From: Stieleria neptunia
GTDB lineage: Bacteria; Planctomycetota; Planctomycetia; Pirellulales; Pirellulaceae
Direction of reading: 5' to 3'
DNA: 64,000 nucleotides
Assembly (NCBI RefSeq): GCF_007754155.1
Contig: NZ_CP037423.1
Coordinates: forward strand, 5,548,865 to 5,612,864
This document shows positions 39,141 through 48,839 of the stretch, piece after piece (positions within the stretch are counted from its first letter, which is position 1; the number at the start of each line of letters is the position of its first letter). A program made the translations under genes and the position numbers. The notes beneath the pieces were generated by a model. The model was given only the letters and a program-made list of their open reading frames with translations. It ran no database searches and was not told the DNA's origin.

Positions 39141-40160
39141 TCAGTCAATTTGCTCGTCGACCTGGTACGCCCGCCCGGCCCTCGAACCGATCACCTGGAG
39201 CCAATCCATCGGCGAGCGGCCGGTCGCAGGACGTTTTGTCGTGAGGTTGGATTCGGTAAAAATATCGCCGGCCTGAATCGGAATGGCCGCCACAATGCTT
39301 TTTCGTGCGACGATCACATTCGGAAGCTCACTCGGACTGACCCGTTTGACGCCATCTCCCATCGCCGCCTCCGTGTTGCGAATCGCAGAGACCATCTTCT
39401 TGAGTTCGTCTGGTTCGAGACTTGCTGCATGATCTGGACCTGGCATGGCTCGATCGAGCGTGAAGTGCTTTTCAATCAATTTGGCGCCCAACGCAACAGC
39501 CGCGATCGGGATCTCGATTCCGAGGGTATGGTCAGAGTACCCGACTGTGATTTCAGGAATGGCGTCGCGGATCGTCAGCATCGCCCGTAAATTCACGTCT
39601 GCCATCGGAGTGGGATACTGTGTGTTACAGTGCAAGACCGAGATTTTTTCGCGCGTCAGTCCATTTTCACAAAGCACTCGTACGCATTGGCGAATCTCTG
39701 CGAGGCTCGCCATTCCGGTGGAGACGACGGTGGGCTTCTGAAAGCTCGCGATGATTTGCAACAACGGAAAATTGGTGATTTCCCCTGAAGGAATCTTGAA
39801 CATCGGAACGCCCAATTCAGAAAGCATGCTCACGCTTTCGCCATCGAAACCGGTTGACAGAAACTGAATGTTCCGTGCCGCGGAATACTCCATCAACGCC
39901 TCGTGGTCCGACGCGGATAGTTCAAGTTCTTTCAACATTTGAAACTGCGACGACTCACCGGTCGATGCAGTCTGGTACTCGGCCGCAACCGCCCCCTTGG
40001 TGACAAGCTTCGATGCGATAAAGGTCTGGAATTTGACGGCATCGGCACCGGCTTCGGCGGCGGCATCGACCAACTGCCTTGCGATTCGGATCGAACCGTT
40101 GTGATTGACGCCCGCTTCAGCGATGACATAAACAGAACGATTACTTAACCATGGAACCAT
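39141..40160 (-). CDS. legI: Nonulosonic acid synthase (LegI/NeuB family)
   Basis: The 339-residue enzyme condenses phosphoenolpyruvate with a hexosamine to form a nine-carbon acid sugar. The TIM-barrel domain shows YVIAEAGVNHNGS, ADAVKFQTF, FKIPSGEITNFPLL, VSTGMA, LHCNTQYPTP, GYSDHTLG and LIEKHFTLDR. A C-terminal SAF (antifreeze-like) domain begins near residue 285. The NTQYPTP string is closer to the legionaminate/neuraminate type than to pseudaminate synthases. The start MVPWLSN at 40160 has AGAGG 8 bases upstream and lies 4 bases after the legF stop. Confidence 0.93.
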   Translation of the reverse strand: MVPWLSNRSVYVIAEAGVNHNGSIRIARQLVDAAAEAGADAVKFQTFIASKLVTKGAVAAEYQTASTGESSQFQMLKELELSASDHEALMEYSAARNIQFLSTGFDGESVSMLSELGVPMFKIPSGEITNFPLLQIIASFQKPTVVSTGMASLAEIRQCVRVLCENGLTREKISVLHCNTQYPTPMADVNLRAMLTIRDAIPEITVGYSDHTLGIEIPIAAVALGAKLIEKHFTLDRAMPGPDHAASLEPDELKKMVSAIRNTEAAMGDGVKRVSPSELPNVIVARKSIVAAIPIQAGDIFTESNLTTKRPATGRSPMDWLQVIGSRAGRAYQVDEQID

Positions 40161-40164
40161 ACCA

Positions 40165-40845
40165 CTAGCCTCTGATAACCATTTCACAGATTCGCAGGTC
40201 CAACTCCGTATCGATATCATACGACCGGTCAGGTGTCATTATATACGCGGTCGTTTTCCGACCGAACAGTGTCTGCTGACGCTTCAATTGATCAGTCCTT
40301 GCGACATAGATCGCGCCGTTCAGGGCAAACACTTTGTCGAGCGACTGGCGCGTCCCCGAAATTGGCTTGTCTTCATATCGTGAAAGAAACCCGCCCCCCT
40401 CTTCCTTGAAGAGCCAATTCGGATGGTGTTTTGCGGGTGTCACGCTGACACAAAAATCGGCATTCCTCTCCTCAAGCCGACGGATCGCAGCATCGATATC
40501 ATGTTCGTTTCGCAACGGACTGGTGGGCTGGAGCACGACCGTCAAATCGTACCCGGGCAACGCATGGCAGGCATGTAGAACCGCTGCAACACCAGGCGTA
40601 TCATCCGTCGCCAATTCCGCGGGACGAAGGAACGGCACGGAGGCACCGAGTCCAATCGCAATGTCTCGAATCGCCTCGCCGTCGGTTGACACGACAACTT
40701 CGTCGACCAGACAAGACGCTCTGGCGGCTTCGATGGTGTACGCGATCAAAGGCTTGCCGGCCAGGCCAATCGTATTCTTGCCCGGCAACCCCTTGCTGTT
40801 TTGACGCGCCGGAATGACGGCAAGAACGTTTTGTCCATTCATCAT
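40165..40845 (-). CDS. legF: CMP-nonulosonate cytidylyltransferase (LegF/NeuA family)
   Basis: The 226-residue enzyme activates the acid sugar as CMP-sugar for transfer. Motifs are VLAVIPARQNSKGLPGKN (CTP-binding loop with conserved Arg and Lys), VVVSTDGEAI, VVLQPTSPLRNEHDID and DIDTELDL near the C-terminus. Its length is that of single-domain CMP-sialate synthetases. The start ATG overlaps the stop of the preceding gene as ATGA, so the two are coupled. With LegI it gives a complete activation branch. Confidence 0.92.
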   Translation of the reverse strand: MMNGQNVLAVIPARQNSKGLPGKNTIGLAGKPLIAYTIEAARASCLVDEVVVSTDGEAIRDIAIGLGASVPFLRPAELATDDTPGVAAVLHACHALPGYDLTVVLQPTSPLRNEHDIDAAIRRLEERNADFCVSVTPAKHHPNWLFKEEGGGFLSRYEDKPISGTRQSLDKVFALNGAIYVARTDQLKRQQTLFGRKTTAYIMTPDRSYDIDTELDLRICEMVIRG

Positions 40846-41456
40846 CGGTTCGTTTTCCTCACGCGAATGCCGCCTCGCCCATCAATCCATTGCCCTGCAC
40901 CGATCACCATGCCGGGCTCAATTTGAATCGATTGTTTGACGACGGTGCCACTTCCGATAAAGCAATCATCACCGATGGTCGTACCTCCGTTGACGATCGC
41001 GCCTGTTGCGACATGACAATGATTCCCCACTTCAACATCATGCTCAATCAGTGATTTTGAGTTGATAATGCAATTCTCTCCAATGCTCGCCGACGCGTTG
41101 ACGATCGCATGGTGCATCACGATCGTTCCCCGCCCAACGACTGCATGCTTGGAAACATGGGCGAGCGGTGAAACAATCGTTGGAAACGCCCCCCCAAGTC
41201 GCGCCGTCTCGTTGTAAAGCTTGACGCGTATCGCATTCGTCTCGATTTGCCCGATCGCGACCAGAAAGTTCCCGTCTCGTTTCACAAGGGCCTGCAGATC
41301 TCGATCGGTAGAGTCGACGCGGTAACCAAGCAACTGCTGGCCAACTTCGTGTTGCTGGCCGACGATCGACGTGATTTGATAATCACCCGTCGCCTCGACG
41401 ACGTCGATGCACGAGCGGCAATGCCCGCCACACCCGATCAAGACTAACGGTTTCAC
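40842..41456 (-). CDS. legH: Sugar N-acetyltransferase (LegH/NeuD/PglD family)
   Basis: The 204-residue protein has an N-terminal PglD-type nucleotide-sugar domain (VLIGCGGHCRSCIDVVEATG, VAIGQIETN) and a C-terminal left-handed beta-helix of hexapeptide repeats (VVGRGTIVMHHAIVNASASI, NSKSLIEHDVEVGNH, IGDDCFIGSGTVV). The conserved catalytic His lies in IEHD. In the Leg pathway it acetylates the 4-amino group made by LegC. I place the start at GTG 41456, overlapping the LegC stop as GTGA; the longer frame to 41603 would run through the LegC C-terminus and adds no homologous sequence. Confidence 0.88.
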   Translation of the reverse strand: MKPLVLIGCGGHCRSCIDVVEATGDYQITSIVGQQHEVGQQLLGYRVDSTDRDLQALVKRDGNFLVAIGQIETNAIRVKLYNETARLGGAFPTIVSPLAHVSKHAVVGRGTIVMHHAIVNASASIGENCIINSKSLIEHDVEVGNHCHVATGAIVNGGTTIGDDCFIGSGTVVKQSIQIEPGMVIGAGQWIDGRGGIRVRKTNR

Positions 41457-42673
41457 GAGCCCCGGGTCGGGATTTGGGAGTGTCGTTCGGCGACGGACAC
41501 ACCACTGGGGATATTGATTAGACGTGACTGAATCGACTCTGCCTGGCTCAAGTCGACTCGTGGACAGGACCGAAACATCGGGAGTTGATGCAGCAGTTCC
41601 CAAGCTGGCCGAGTCATGATGTTCCCCTCGTTGGTCTCTTTCAGCATCGCATCTCGAAGGGAAACATGGGTCGCGTCGAGCAGAATCGCGTTCAACCAGT
41701 AATTGCTTCTGCAGCCACGAGGTTCCTCAAAAGCCGAAACACCGTCGACGTCTCGAAAGGCCTTGATGTAGCGGCTTGCGAGGTCCCGTTTTGCCGCGAT
41801 GAAACGATCAAGTTGTTCCAACTGGCCGCACCCGAGTGCCGCATTCAAATTCGGCATCCTCAAGTTGTAGCCCACTTCGTCGTGATAGAACTTCCATGCA
41901 TGAGGGACCTTGGCGGTCGTCGTGAGATGCTTGGCGCGATCCCCCAAGTCAGCGTCGTTTGTCAGTATCGCGCCACCTCCACCCGTCGTGACGATTTTGT
42001 TTCCGTTAAAACTCATGATGGAGACCCTACCGAAGGTACCGGCATGTCGTCCGTCTCGGGTGCTCCCCAACGATTCGGCCGCATCCTCGACGACTTGCAA
42101 ACGGAATTCCTCGGCAAGCGAAACGATTTCATCCATGGCACAGGGATGACCGAAACAGTGCATGGGCACGATCGCAGAGATCCGCCTGCCCGTTTTCCGA
42201 CTATAGGTGTGCCCCCCGACAACGCGGGTTGACTCCGCCAACTCAGACCTCAATTTTGCACAATCGATTCCCAACGTCACCGGTTCACTGTCGACCAAAT
42301 ACGGAACCGCCCCGCAATGAGAAACGGCATTGGCAGTTGCGACAAAGGTCAGTGCCGGCACCAAAACCTCGTCGCCCGTTTCCACCCCCGCGAGTTTGAG
42401 CGCAAGAAACAGAGCGGACGTTCCATTGGAACAGGCGACCACTCTTTGCACGCCGGTGATCTCGCGTAACATCTCCTCAAATCGCGTGACAAAACTTCCG
42501 ACCGAAGAAACCCAACCGGTCGAGACGCATTGGCTGACGTATTGCAGTTCGTTGCCATCAAAGACCGGCGCATGCAGCATCGCATCATCACTGCCGATTA
42601 CAGAGCGGATTGCCGAAACGGTTTTTGCGATGACGCCGTGCAATGGATCGTCGTTGTGTGAAGAGGGGGACAC
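41453..42673 (-). CDS. legC: PLP-dependent aminotransferase (LegC / DegT family)
   Basis: The 406-residue fold-type I aminotransferase of the DegT/DnrJ/EryC1 family aminates the 4-keto sugar from LegB. Motifs are GWVSSVGSFVTRFEEML, SNGTSALFLALKLAGV, VPALTFVATANAV, MHCFGHPCAM, VVEDAAESLGS, and the PLP lysine in SFNGNKIVTTGGGGAI. The C-terminal NTEGNI-like ETNEGNIMTRPAWELLH segment fits the LegC subgroup. The start is GTG 42673, six bases past the LegB stop. The stop is shared with the LegH start. Confidence 0.92.
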   Translation of the reverse strand: MSPSSHNDDPLHGVIAKTVSAIRSVIGSDDAMLHAPVFDGNELQYVSQCVSTGWVSSVGSFVTRFEEMLREITGVQRVVACSNGTSALFLALKLAGVETGDEVLVPALTFVATANAVSHCGAVPYLVDSEPVTLGIDCAKLRSELAESTRVVGGHTYSRKTGRRISAIVPMHCFGHPCAMDEIVSLAEEFRLQVVEDAAESLGSTRDGRHAGTFGRVSIMSFNGNKIVTTGGGGAILTNDADLGDRAKHLTTTAKVPHAWKFYHDEVGYNLRMPNLNAALGCGQLEQLDRFIAAKRDLASRYIKAFRDVDGVSAFEEPRGCRSNYWLNAILLDATHVSLRDAMLKETNEGNIMTRPAWELLHQLPMFRSCPRVDLSQAESIQSRLINIPSGVSVAERHSQIPTRGS

Positions 42674-42678
42674 GCCGG

Positions 42679-43929
42679 CTACATCTTTTCGTCGAGATTT
42701 TTTCCAGTCGCAACATGATTCAATTCGGGAACACCGAACCGAACTGCTTCGATCAGTTCTGCTGTGGTCCAGACTCCCCTGGCAAACGCGTTCTTGATTG
42801 CCGTCATTGACCGCTGGACGCTTTCAACGCCGTGGAAAACGGGCTCTGTCACAACGCCCACCTTTGCGAAGCGGGACTGATCAGTCGCTTCGCGCGGGTC
42901 GACGAACTCTTCAAACGGCTTCTCACCACTGGTGTCGGATCCTGAAAAGAAACAAGGCCACCCGGTGGCTGAATCTCCCAGGGAGCCGGCGATCCGAAGT
43001 GCCTCCGCCTCCGATTCGCACTCGATCGGCTCAAAACCTTTGGAACGAAGGAATAGCCTGGCAATCTCGGCAAACGAGAGCATGTCCAACTCTTGTTTGA
43101 ATTGGGGGTAGAAAATCTCTTTGTTGTTGCCCAGAAAGCAGCCGAGAAGACAGAGCTGCCCCGCTTCTTCATGGCTGATGAAGTATCGCTTGACGTCGTT
43201 GGGAGCGGAAAATGGCTGACGTTTTGCGAGGCGATACTGAAAACTGTCGAGAAGGCTACCAGCTGAAAACGCGACATTTGCAAACCGAGCACTTGTAAAT
43301 GGCATGCTTCCGGAGTGTGCAAGAAACACTCGCTCCATCAACGCCTTAGATGCGCCCATGATGTTGGCAGGGCGTACGGACTTGTCGGACGAAACACTGA
43401 ATACATGCTTGGTTGCTCCACCTTCGAGCGACTGCACGAGAGCCTCGTTCGCAATCACGTTGACGTTCAACAGTCGCATCAACGTAAATGGGTCCCGTTC
43501 GGACCGAACGTGCTTGAGTGCCGAGAAGTTCAAAACGAAGTCATAGGACTGTGTTTTTAGCAGCGCCTTGAACTCAGGCTGTGAATAGTCGACCGCGAAC
43601 GTTTTGAAGTCGCCCGGCAATGCAAATCCAGATGAACGCAGATCTCGCACCACCTCGACGAGACAATTCTCGCTGATGTCGACAAGATGCAATGCGGCAA
43701 CAGCGTACTTTGACAACACTTTCACGAACGCACCGCCGATTGACCCGGCGGCGCCGATCACTAAGACGCGAGACGATCGAACCTGATGCCCGATCGCCTC
43801 CCCATTCGCTGCAATGTCGTCGCCCAGCAGCGATTCTCTTCGTCCCAGAATAGCCTCGAGCACAGGCCGGCTTTCTGACTTCATTTGATCGATGCGTTTG
43901 CTCACAAGATTGTCAACATTTCTTTTCAT
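42679..43929 (-). CDS. legB: NDP-GlcNAc 4,6-dehydratase (LegB / CapD family)
   Basis: The 416-residue extended short-chain dehydrogenase has RVLVIGAAGSIGGAFVKVL (NAD binding), FVLNFSALKHVRSERDP and the catalytic SVSSDKSVRPANIMGASKAL. The Met in MGASK replaces the usual Tyr, as in CapD/FlaA1-type dehydratases. It would make the 4-keto-6-deoxy sugar that LegC aminates. I use ATG 43929 with AGGTGAG 6 bases upstream; GTG 43935 is in frame. The ribosome-binding site contains the stop codon of the upstream ligase-like gene, so the genes are coupled. Confidence 0.88.
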   Translation of the reverse strand: MKRNVDNLVSKRIDQMKSESRPVLEAILGRRESLLGDDIAANGEAIGHQVRSSRVLVIGAAGSIGGAFVKVLSKYAVAALHLVDISENCLVEVVRDLRSSGFALPGDFKTFAVDYSQPEFKALLKTQSYDFVLNFSALKHVRSERDPFTLMRLLNVNVIANEALVQSLEGGATKHVFSVSSDKSVRPANIMGASKALMERVFLAHSGSMPFTSARFANVAFSAGSLLDSFQYRLAKRQPFSAPNDVKRYFISHEEAGQLCLLGCFLGNNKEIFYPQFKQELDMLSFAEIARLFLRSKGFEPIECESEAEALRIAGSLGDSATGWPCFFSGSDTSGEKPFEEFVDPREATDQSRFAKVGVVTEPVFHGVESVQRSMTAIKNAFARGVWTTAELIEAVRFGVPELNHVATGKNLDEKM

Positions 43930-43935
43930 GTGCAC

Positions 43936-46557
43936 TCACCTGCCCCGCAGGCGCGCGGCCTCTTCGGCTCGGTTGTTCGCCGCAAGTTTCTTTACCAATT
44001 TCGCCCGGAGTCGACGGTTGGATGGTGTCAGCTGCAGAGCTTTCTCATAGTGAACGAAACAATCGTCTAGCTGGTTGAGTTGAAAATGCATGTCACCCAA
44101 TAACTCCTCACAGACCGCGGTTTCTCGAATCGTCTCGCACCTGTCACAGTCGACTTTCGCGATGGCATGCTCCAAGAACCCGTCGATCTGTGCCTTCATC
44201 GCAGGCGATTCGAATTCGTGCTCCAACAAATAGCGAGACGCTGCACGCAAGCTCTGGGGTGTGCTTGAGATGATATCAGTCAGATTGAGTCCAGACGTTC
44301 TCTCCGCGTGCAGCAATGCATTGCGTGTCAATCGAACATTCAGCTCCGTGGCATTTCGCCAATACTTGGCGCTGGATTCAAAATCGCCCGCATCGCCCGC
44401 TAGAACAGCGAGGACCGCCAACTGTTTCGCCGACTGACTTTGCAACATCCCTAACTGCGTGACTGCAATCTGCGATCGGCCGGCATCCTGATGCGCAAAA
44501 TCAAGATAGGCAAGCTGCATCCTCGGCTCGATTCCAAGCGGCAGTTTGGTCAGCGCAAGCTGGCTGGACTGCACCGCGGCGAGATAAGCTTCCGCCGGCA
44601 TTGTCAACGCGGATGACTGACGGTACCAACGGCGCCTCTGTTCGATCCGGCGGGCGCGGTCAAAGGCCATCTGGACATCTTCGACGGTGTCCAAGTCTTG
44701 CGCCGTAACCGTCTGCAATCGACCGATCCAGCTATAAATCTGCGCGCTGACGAGGAGAATTTCCGGACTCGAATGGGCGACCGTCGCGCTCTGAATCGAG
44801 TCGAGAATTCGCTCAACGGCCCTCGGATCGACCCTCTCACGAGCGAGTTCCAGTTCGGCCGAACGCACAAGCGTGTCGTCTTTCGCATCGGATTTCAGGC
44901 GGGGCAGACATGCGGCGCCGAAAAACACAATCAGCAGGCCAAAGGCGGCAGGGAGCGTTCGCCGCGAGAGTCGAAAGGAACCGCTACTGAACAACACACC
45001 AGCGGAACGCGCGTCATCTTGAATCGCATGCCGTCCCCCAGACGTTGCCTTGAGGGCCGGCCTGCAACCACGGACGATGATCGCGGATGCCAAAACGGTG
45101 AAGGTGAACAAATTGCCCGGTACGATCAAGCCGAAATCAAACATTTGGGTAACGATCGTCGCAGCGATCAGGTACCAGCCGCATGTACCAAGTCCTTTAT
45201 CAATCGGATCAGCCGAATGCGATAGACGGGAGACGGCCAAGACAAGCATTCCAATGATCCAGGCCGCCAGCAGGATTCCAGGCACTCCCTGTTCAGCTGA
45301 AAGTTCGAGCCAGAGGTTGTCGGCATGGTGAAACCAATAGCCCGGACTTGTTTCTTGGTAAGGCAGGTATGCATGCGCATAGGTTCCAAGTCCCGAGCCG
45401 GCGGGAAAATAACCCGCTGCGGCGCGTGCCCCATCGGGCCAGTGCTCGAGACGAGCATCGTTTGTTCCGGCGCCTGACTTGAGATCGATATCCTGAAACC
45501 GTCGAAAGGTGGTAAAGACGTTCGGAAACGTGGAGATAGCGAGTGCGACTAAGACAACGAACACCAAACCGATCGCCGGAATCGCCACGAAGCCTCGGCG
45601 GCTTCTAAGCCAGCCAAACGCGACCAGCCCTGCCAAAAATGCACCCACGACTCCGCCGCGGGAGCCACATGCCAATAGACCGGTCGCACAGATCCCAACA
45701 GATGCCATGCCAATCAGCATATCGCTGTGATGAAACATCATCGTCCAGTTGCCCGACTGAGGGCTTCGATGATTGATATCGTCCGTGCGAAACGTGGCAA
45801 GACGATGGGCGATAAGCCCAAGGCCGCAACTGAGCCCGAGATTTAGAAGTAACGCTGTATTGTTGCGGTTGAAAAACGTTCCAAAGCTAGTCGAAGAAGC
45901 GGTCTCAAACTCATCCAAGGTTTCCAGCAATGGCACTTCGGTAAAAACCATACCGACCATGGAATGCCCCGCAATTCCAATGGTGATCACTCCCAGAAGC
46001 ACCAGGACGTTTGTCCGTTCCCGACAGGCAATCGCGACCGAATAGGCGATGGGAATTAGCAGCGTGAGCATCGCGGCGGAATGCTTCGTGGATTCCGGTG
46101 CGACTGAAAGTGGAAACGAACTCGGTCGCAAGTCAGCGGGCAAAATAGGTGTCACCCAGTCGACGTAGGCCGCGTAAGATCCGGGACTGAGAACGGATAC
46201 CAATGCAGGACTAAGCGGATAGCTTTGGAACCAACTGTAAGCAGCCCATGCGACCAGCGGCCACAAAAAAGTGAATCCTCGCATCCCAATTCCGCTTCGA
46301 TCTGCAACTGCGGAAAGTACTGCAACAGCAGAAATGGCAACAATGGCCAATGCGGCCACGTAATGCGTCCAGGGAAGAACTCCACCAAGATCGGCTGCTA
46401 CAACCGGTCCAAGACCCCCGAGGCAGACCACCAATGAAACCGCAATCGACGGCTGGATTCTATTCATCAGCAAACTATTCGAGAGCCCCGCGGCCAAGAC
46501 GATTCTGGGGCCCTGCTTTGGAAACGATCTGCCTTGTTGCTTCCCGCGTCGTGGCAT
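43936..46557 (-). CDS. O-antigen ligase-like membrane protein with TPR tail
   Basis: The 873-residue protein has an N-terminal half (to about residue 560) with about 12 hydrophobic segments and a Wzy_C/WaaL-type core, including GTFFNRNNTALLLNLGLSCG, GSRGGVVGAFLAGLV and a long periplasmic loop with GSGLGTYAHAYLPYQET and HHADNLWLELSAEQGVPG. This is the usual ligase/polymerase loop pattern. The C-terminal 300 residues are soluble and helical, with TPR-like repeats (CFVHYEKALQLTPSNRRLR). It may polymerise the glycan or ligate it to an acceptor. The start is uncertain: a hydrophobic N-terminus would also follow from an ATG at 46467. It overlaps legB's ribosome-binding site. Confidence 0.82.
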   Translation of the reverse strand: MPRRGKQQGRSFPKQGPRIVLAAGLSNSLLMNRIQPSIAVSLVVCLGGLGPVVAADLGGVLPWTHYVAALAIVAISAVAVLSAVADRSGIGMRGFTFLWPLVAWAAYSWFQSYPLSPALVSVLSPGSYAAYVDWVTPILPADLRPSSFPLSVAPESTKHSAAMLTLLIPIAYSVAIACRERTNVLVLLGVITIGIAGHSMVGMVFTEVPLLETLDEFETASSTSFGTFFNRNNTALLLNLGLSCGLGLIAHRLATFRTDDINHRSPQSGNWTMMFHHSDMLIGMASVGICATGLLACGSRGGVVGAFLAGLVAFGWLRSRRGFVAIPAIGLVFVVLVALAISTFPNVFTTFRRFQDIDLKSGAGTNDARLEHWPDGARAAAGYFPAGSGLGTYAHAYLPYQETSPGYWFHHADNLWLELSAEQGVPGILLAAWIIGMLVLAVSRLSHSADPIDKGLGTCGWYLIAATIVTQMFDFGLIVPGNLFTFTVLASAIIVRGCRPALKATSGGRHAIQDDARSAGVLFSSGSFRLSRRTLPAAFGLLIVFFGAACLPRLKSDAKDDTLVRSAELELARERVDPRAVERILDSIQSATVAHSSPEILLVSAQIYSWIGRLQTVTAQDLDTVEDVQMAFDRARRIEQRRRWYRQSSALTMPAEAYLAAVQSSQLALTKLPLGIEPRMQLAYLDFAHQDAGRSQIAVTQLGMLQSQSAKQLAVLAVLAGDAGDFESSAKYWRNATELNVRLTRNALLHAERTSGLNLTDIISSTPQSLRAASRYLLEHEFESPAMKAQIDGFLEHAIAKVDCDRCETIRETAVCEELLGDMHFQLNQLDDCFVHYEKALQLTPSNRRLRAKLVKKLAANNRAEEAARLRGR

Positions 46558-46575
46558 GCCGCTTCAGAGCGATGC

Positions 46576-47622
46576 TCAGGCTGACTTGCCTTGCGCAATG
46601 GTCGCACGCACCGCTTCGTTTCGCGCCAATTCCAGGTCGTAATCGACCATCAACTGAGCCAATTCTTTGCAGCTGGTTTCGGGTTCCCAGCCGAGCACGT
46701 TCTTGGCTTTGCTGTAATCGCCGAGCAACAAGTCGACTTCGGTCGGACGAAAATAGCGAGGGTCGGTTTCGACGTAGTCTTTCCAGTCCAGCTCGAGGTG
46801 TTCGAAGGTGTAATCGAGGAACTGACGGATGGTGTAGGTTTCGCCGGTGGCTAACACGTAGTCGTCGGGCGTGTCGTGTTGCAGCATCAGCCACATCCCA
46901 CGCACGTAGTCTTTGGCGTAGCCCCAGTCACGCTTGGCGTCCAAGTTGCCGAGATAGAGTTTTTCTTGCAGCCCCAGTTTGATTCGCGTTGCGGCGCGCG
47001 TGATCTTCCGCGTGACGAACGTCTCACCGCGTCGTGGTGACTCGTGGTTGAACAGAATCCCGTTGCAGGCAAACAGGTCGTAGGCGTGGCGGTAGTTGAC
47101 CGTCTGGTGGAACGCGTAAACCTTGGCACAGGCGTAAGGGCTTTGCGGTTGAAACGGCGTCTTTTCGGTTTGCGGCGTCTCCAACACATCGCCGAACATT
47201 TCGCTGCTGGATGCCTGGTACACCCGAGTCGGCTTTTTGCGGTTCAGTTGGCGGGCGGCCTCGAGCACGTTCAACGCACCGACCGCCGTCGTTTGAACGG
47301 TATAGACCGGGTTGTCGAACGAGACGCGGACGTGGGACTGGGCACCCAGGTTGTAAATCTCGTCGGGTTCGATGTTCAGAACCAGATTCGTCAGATTTTG
47401 CCCGTCGGTCAGATCGCCGTAATGCAGGAACAACCGCGCGTCCGCGTTGTGCGGATCGGTGTAAATATGGTCGATCCGATCGGTGTTGAACGTGCTGCTG
47501 CGGCGGACGATGCCGTGGACAAAATAACCTTCCTCCAACAACAGCTCGGCCAAGTACGATCCGTCTTGGCCGGTGATTCCCGTGATCAGTGCTGTCTTCG
47601 GATTGCCGGATGCGTTGCTCAT
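46576..47622 (-). CDS. gmd: GDP-mannose 4,6-dehydratase
   Basis: The 348-residue extended SDR enzyme converts GDP-D-mannose to GDP-4-keto-6-deoxymannose, the first step to GDP-L-fucose or GDP-rhamnose. It has [18 protein letters not shown] at the N-terminus, [25 protein letters not shown], the catalytic YACAKVY motif and [16 protein letters not shown]. It lies next to the epimerase/reductase gene, so the product is probably GDP-L-fucose. Codon use and GC content match the genome background better than the Leg genes to the left, marking it as near the edge of the variable core. Confidence 0.96.
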   Translation of the reverse strand: MSNASGNPKTALITGITGQDGSYLAELLLEEGYFVHGIVRRSSTFNTDRIDHIYTDPHNADARLFLHYGDLTDGQNLTNLVLNIEPDEIYNLGAQSHVRVSFDNPVYTVQTTAVGALNVLEAARQLNRKKPTRVYQASSSEMFGDVLETPQTEKTPFQPQSPYACAKVYAFHQTVNYRHAYDLFACNGILFNHESPRRGETFVTRKITRAATRIKLGLQEKLYLGNLDAKRDWGYAKDYVRGMWLMLQHDTPDDYVLATGETYTIRQFLDYTFEHLELDWKDYVETDPRYFRPTEVDLLLGDYSKAKNVLGWEPETSCKELAQLMVDYDLELARNEAVRATIAQGKSA

Positions 47623-47706
47623 GGTTCGTTTCGCCGTCGAATTGATAGCAAGAATGTGTGGTTTTTGGATACGGCGAAACGCATCACGGTGGTGCCGCTG
47701 GACCGT

Positions 47707-48675
47707 TTAGACTGCCCGCAGCGTGCCGGTTTGGCTCGCACGTAAAAAGTCATCGTAGGTTCTTCCGACGCCGGTTTCCAGATCAATGCGCGGCTGCCAC
47801 CCCGTCGATTTGATCAGGTCGATGTTGGTGCGTTTGACCGGCGTGCCGTCGGGCTTGGAGGTATCCTGCGTGATTTCACCGCTGAATCCGGTGATTTGGG
47901 CGATCAATTCGGCCAATTCGCGGATCGAAATATCGGTTCCGGTGCCGACATTGACCAGATTTGGCGGTTGATCCAGATTGACCAGATGGATCAGACCTTG
48001 TGCCAAATCATCGACATGCAGAAATTCGCGTCTCGGTGTGCCGGTCCCCCAAATCACCACTTCATCACGATTGTCGCGCACCGCTTCGTGAAAACGACGG
48101 ATCATCGCCGGCATCACGTGCGAGTTTTCCGGATGATAATTGTCGCCGGGCCCGTACAGGTTCGTCGGCATGGCGGAATGGAATTTGACGCCGTACTGCG
48201 TGCGATAGTGCTCGCACAGTTTCAATCCGCTGATCTTCGCCAACGCGTACGCTTCGTTGGTCGATTCCAACGGGCCGGTCAACAGACAATCTTCGGGCAT
48301 CGGCTGGGGCGCCATGCGGGGGTAGATGCAGGTGCTGCCGAGAAACAGAAACCTGGCGGTGCCAAATCGATACGCGGCATGGATCGCGTTGGCGGCCATC
48401 ATCAAGTTGTCATAAATGAACTCGGCCGGATAGGTATGATTGGCGTGGATCCCTCCAACCTTGGCGGCCGCAAACACGACCACATCGGGACGCTCGGCCT
48501 CGAAGAATGATTCGACGTCCGATTGCCGGATCAAATCCAATTCGCTCCGGTCGCGGGTGATCAGGTCATGATCTGCGATGCCGAGTCGTTGGAGATGACG
48601 AACGACGGCGGCGCCCACCATTCCACGATGGCCGGCGACATAGATTCGTCCGCTGGGGAGTTGTTCCGAAGTCAT
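47707..48675 (-). CDS. fcl: GDP-L-fucose synthase
   Basis: The 322-residue SDR epimerase/reductase completes GDP-L-fucose from the Gmd product. Motifs are [54 protein letters not shown], and the catalytic [15 protein letters not shown]. The gap to gmd is 84 bases and holds nothing recognisable. The upstream gap to ugd (164 bases) contains a 59-bp hairpin repeat. Confidence 0.96.
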   Translation of the reverse strand: MTSEQLPSGRIYVAGHRGMVGAAVVRHLQRLGIADHDLITRDRSELDLIRQSDVESFFEAERPDVVVFAAAKVGGIHANHTYPAEFIYDNLMMAANAIHAAYRFGTARFLFLGSTCIYPRMAPQPMPEDCLLTGPLESTNEAYALAKISGLKLCEHYRTQYGVKFHSAMPTNLYGPGDNYHPENSHVMPAMIRRFHEAVRDNRDEVVIWGTGTPRREFLHVDDLAQGLIHLVNLDQPPNLVNVGTGTDISIRELAELIAQITGFSGEITQDTSKPDGTPVKRTNIDLIKSTGWQPRIDLETGVGRTYDDFLRASQTGTLRAV

Positions 48676-48763
48676 TGGCTGAAACGATTGCTGTAGGTCG
48701 GGTCATGAAAACGAAAGCCGGGATGACTTTCGCGGCAGCGGAAAATGAGTGTCGGATCTTCCC

Positions 48764-48822
48764 AGTGGGAGAGGCTTCCAGCCTGTCATTCCAGCGTCGA
48801 CAGGCTGGAAGCCTCTCCCACT
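48764..48822. repeat. 24-bp-arm inverted repeat between ugd and fcl
   Basis: Two perfect 24-base arms flank an 11-base loop (48788-48798). Each arm contains the gene-3'-end core AGGCTTCCAGCCTG or its complement, so this looks like two copies of the hairpin unit of 21511 in head-to-head orientation. It starts 17 bases downstream of the ugd stop and lies within the operon. A transcript could fold into a strong stem there. Confidence 0.9.
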
Positions 48823-48839
48823 TGTTTCCCGAGCGTTGC

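Noticed and set aside
41457..41603. 49-codon N-terminal extension of LegH
   Set aside because: It overlaps the LegC coding region and has no similarity to the family; the GTGA overlap start is better.
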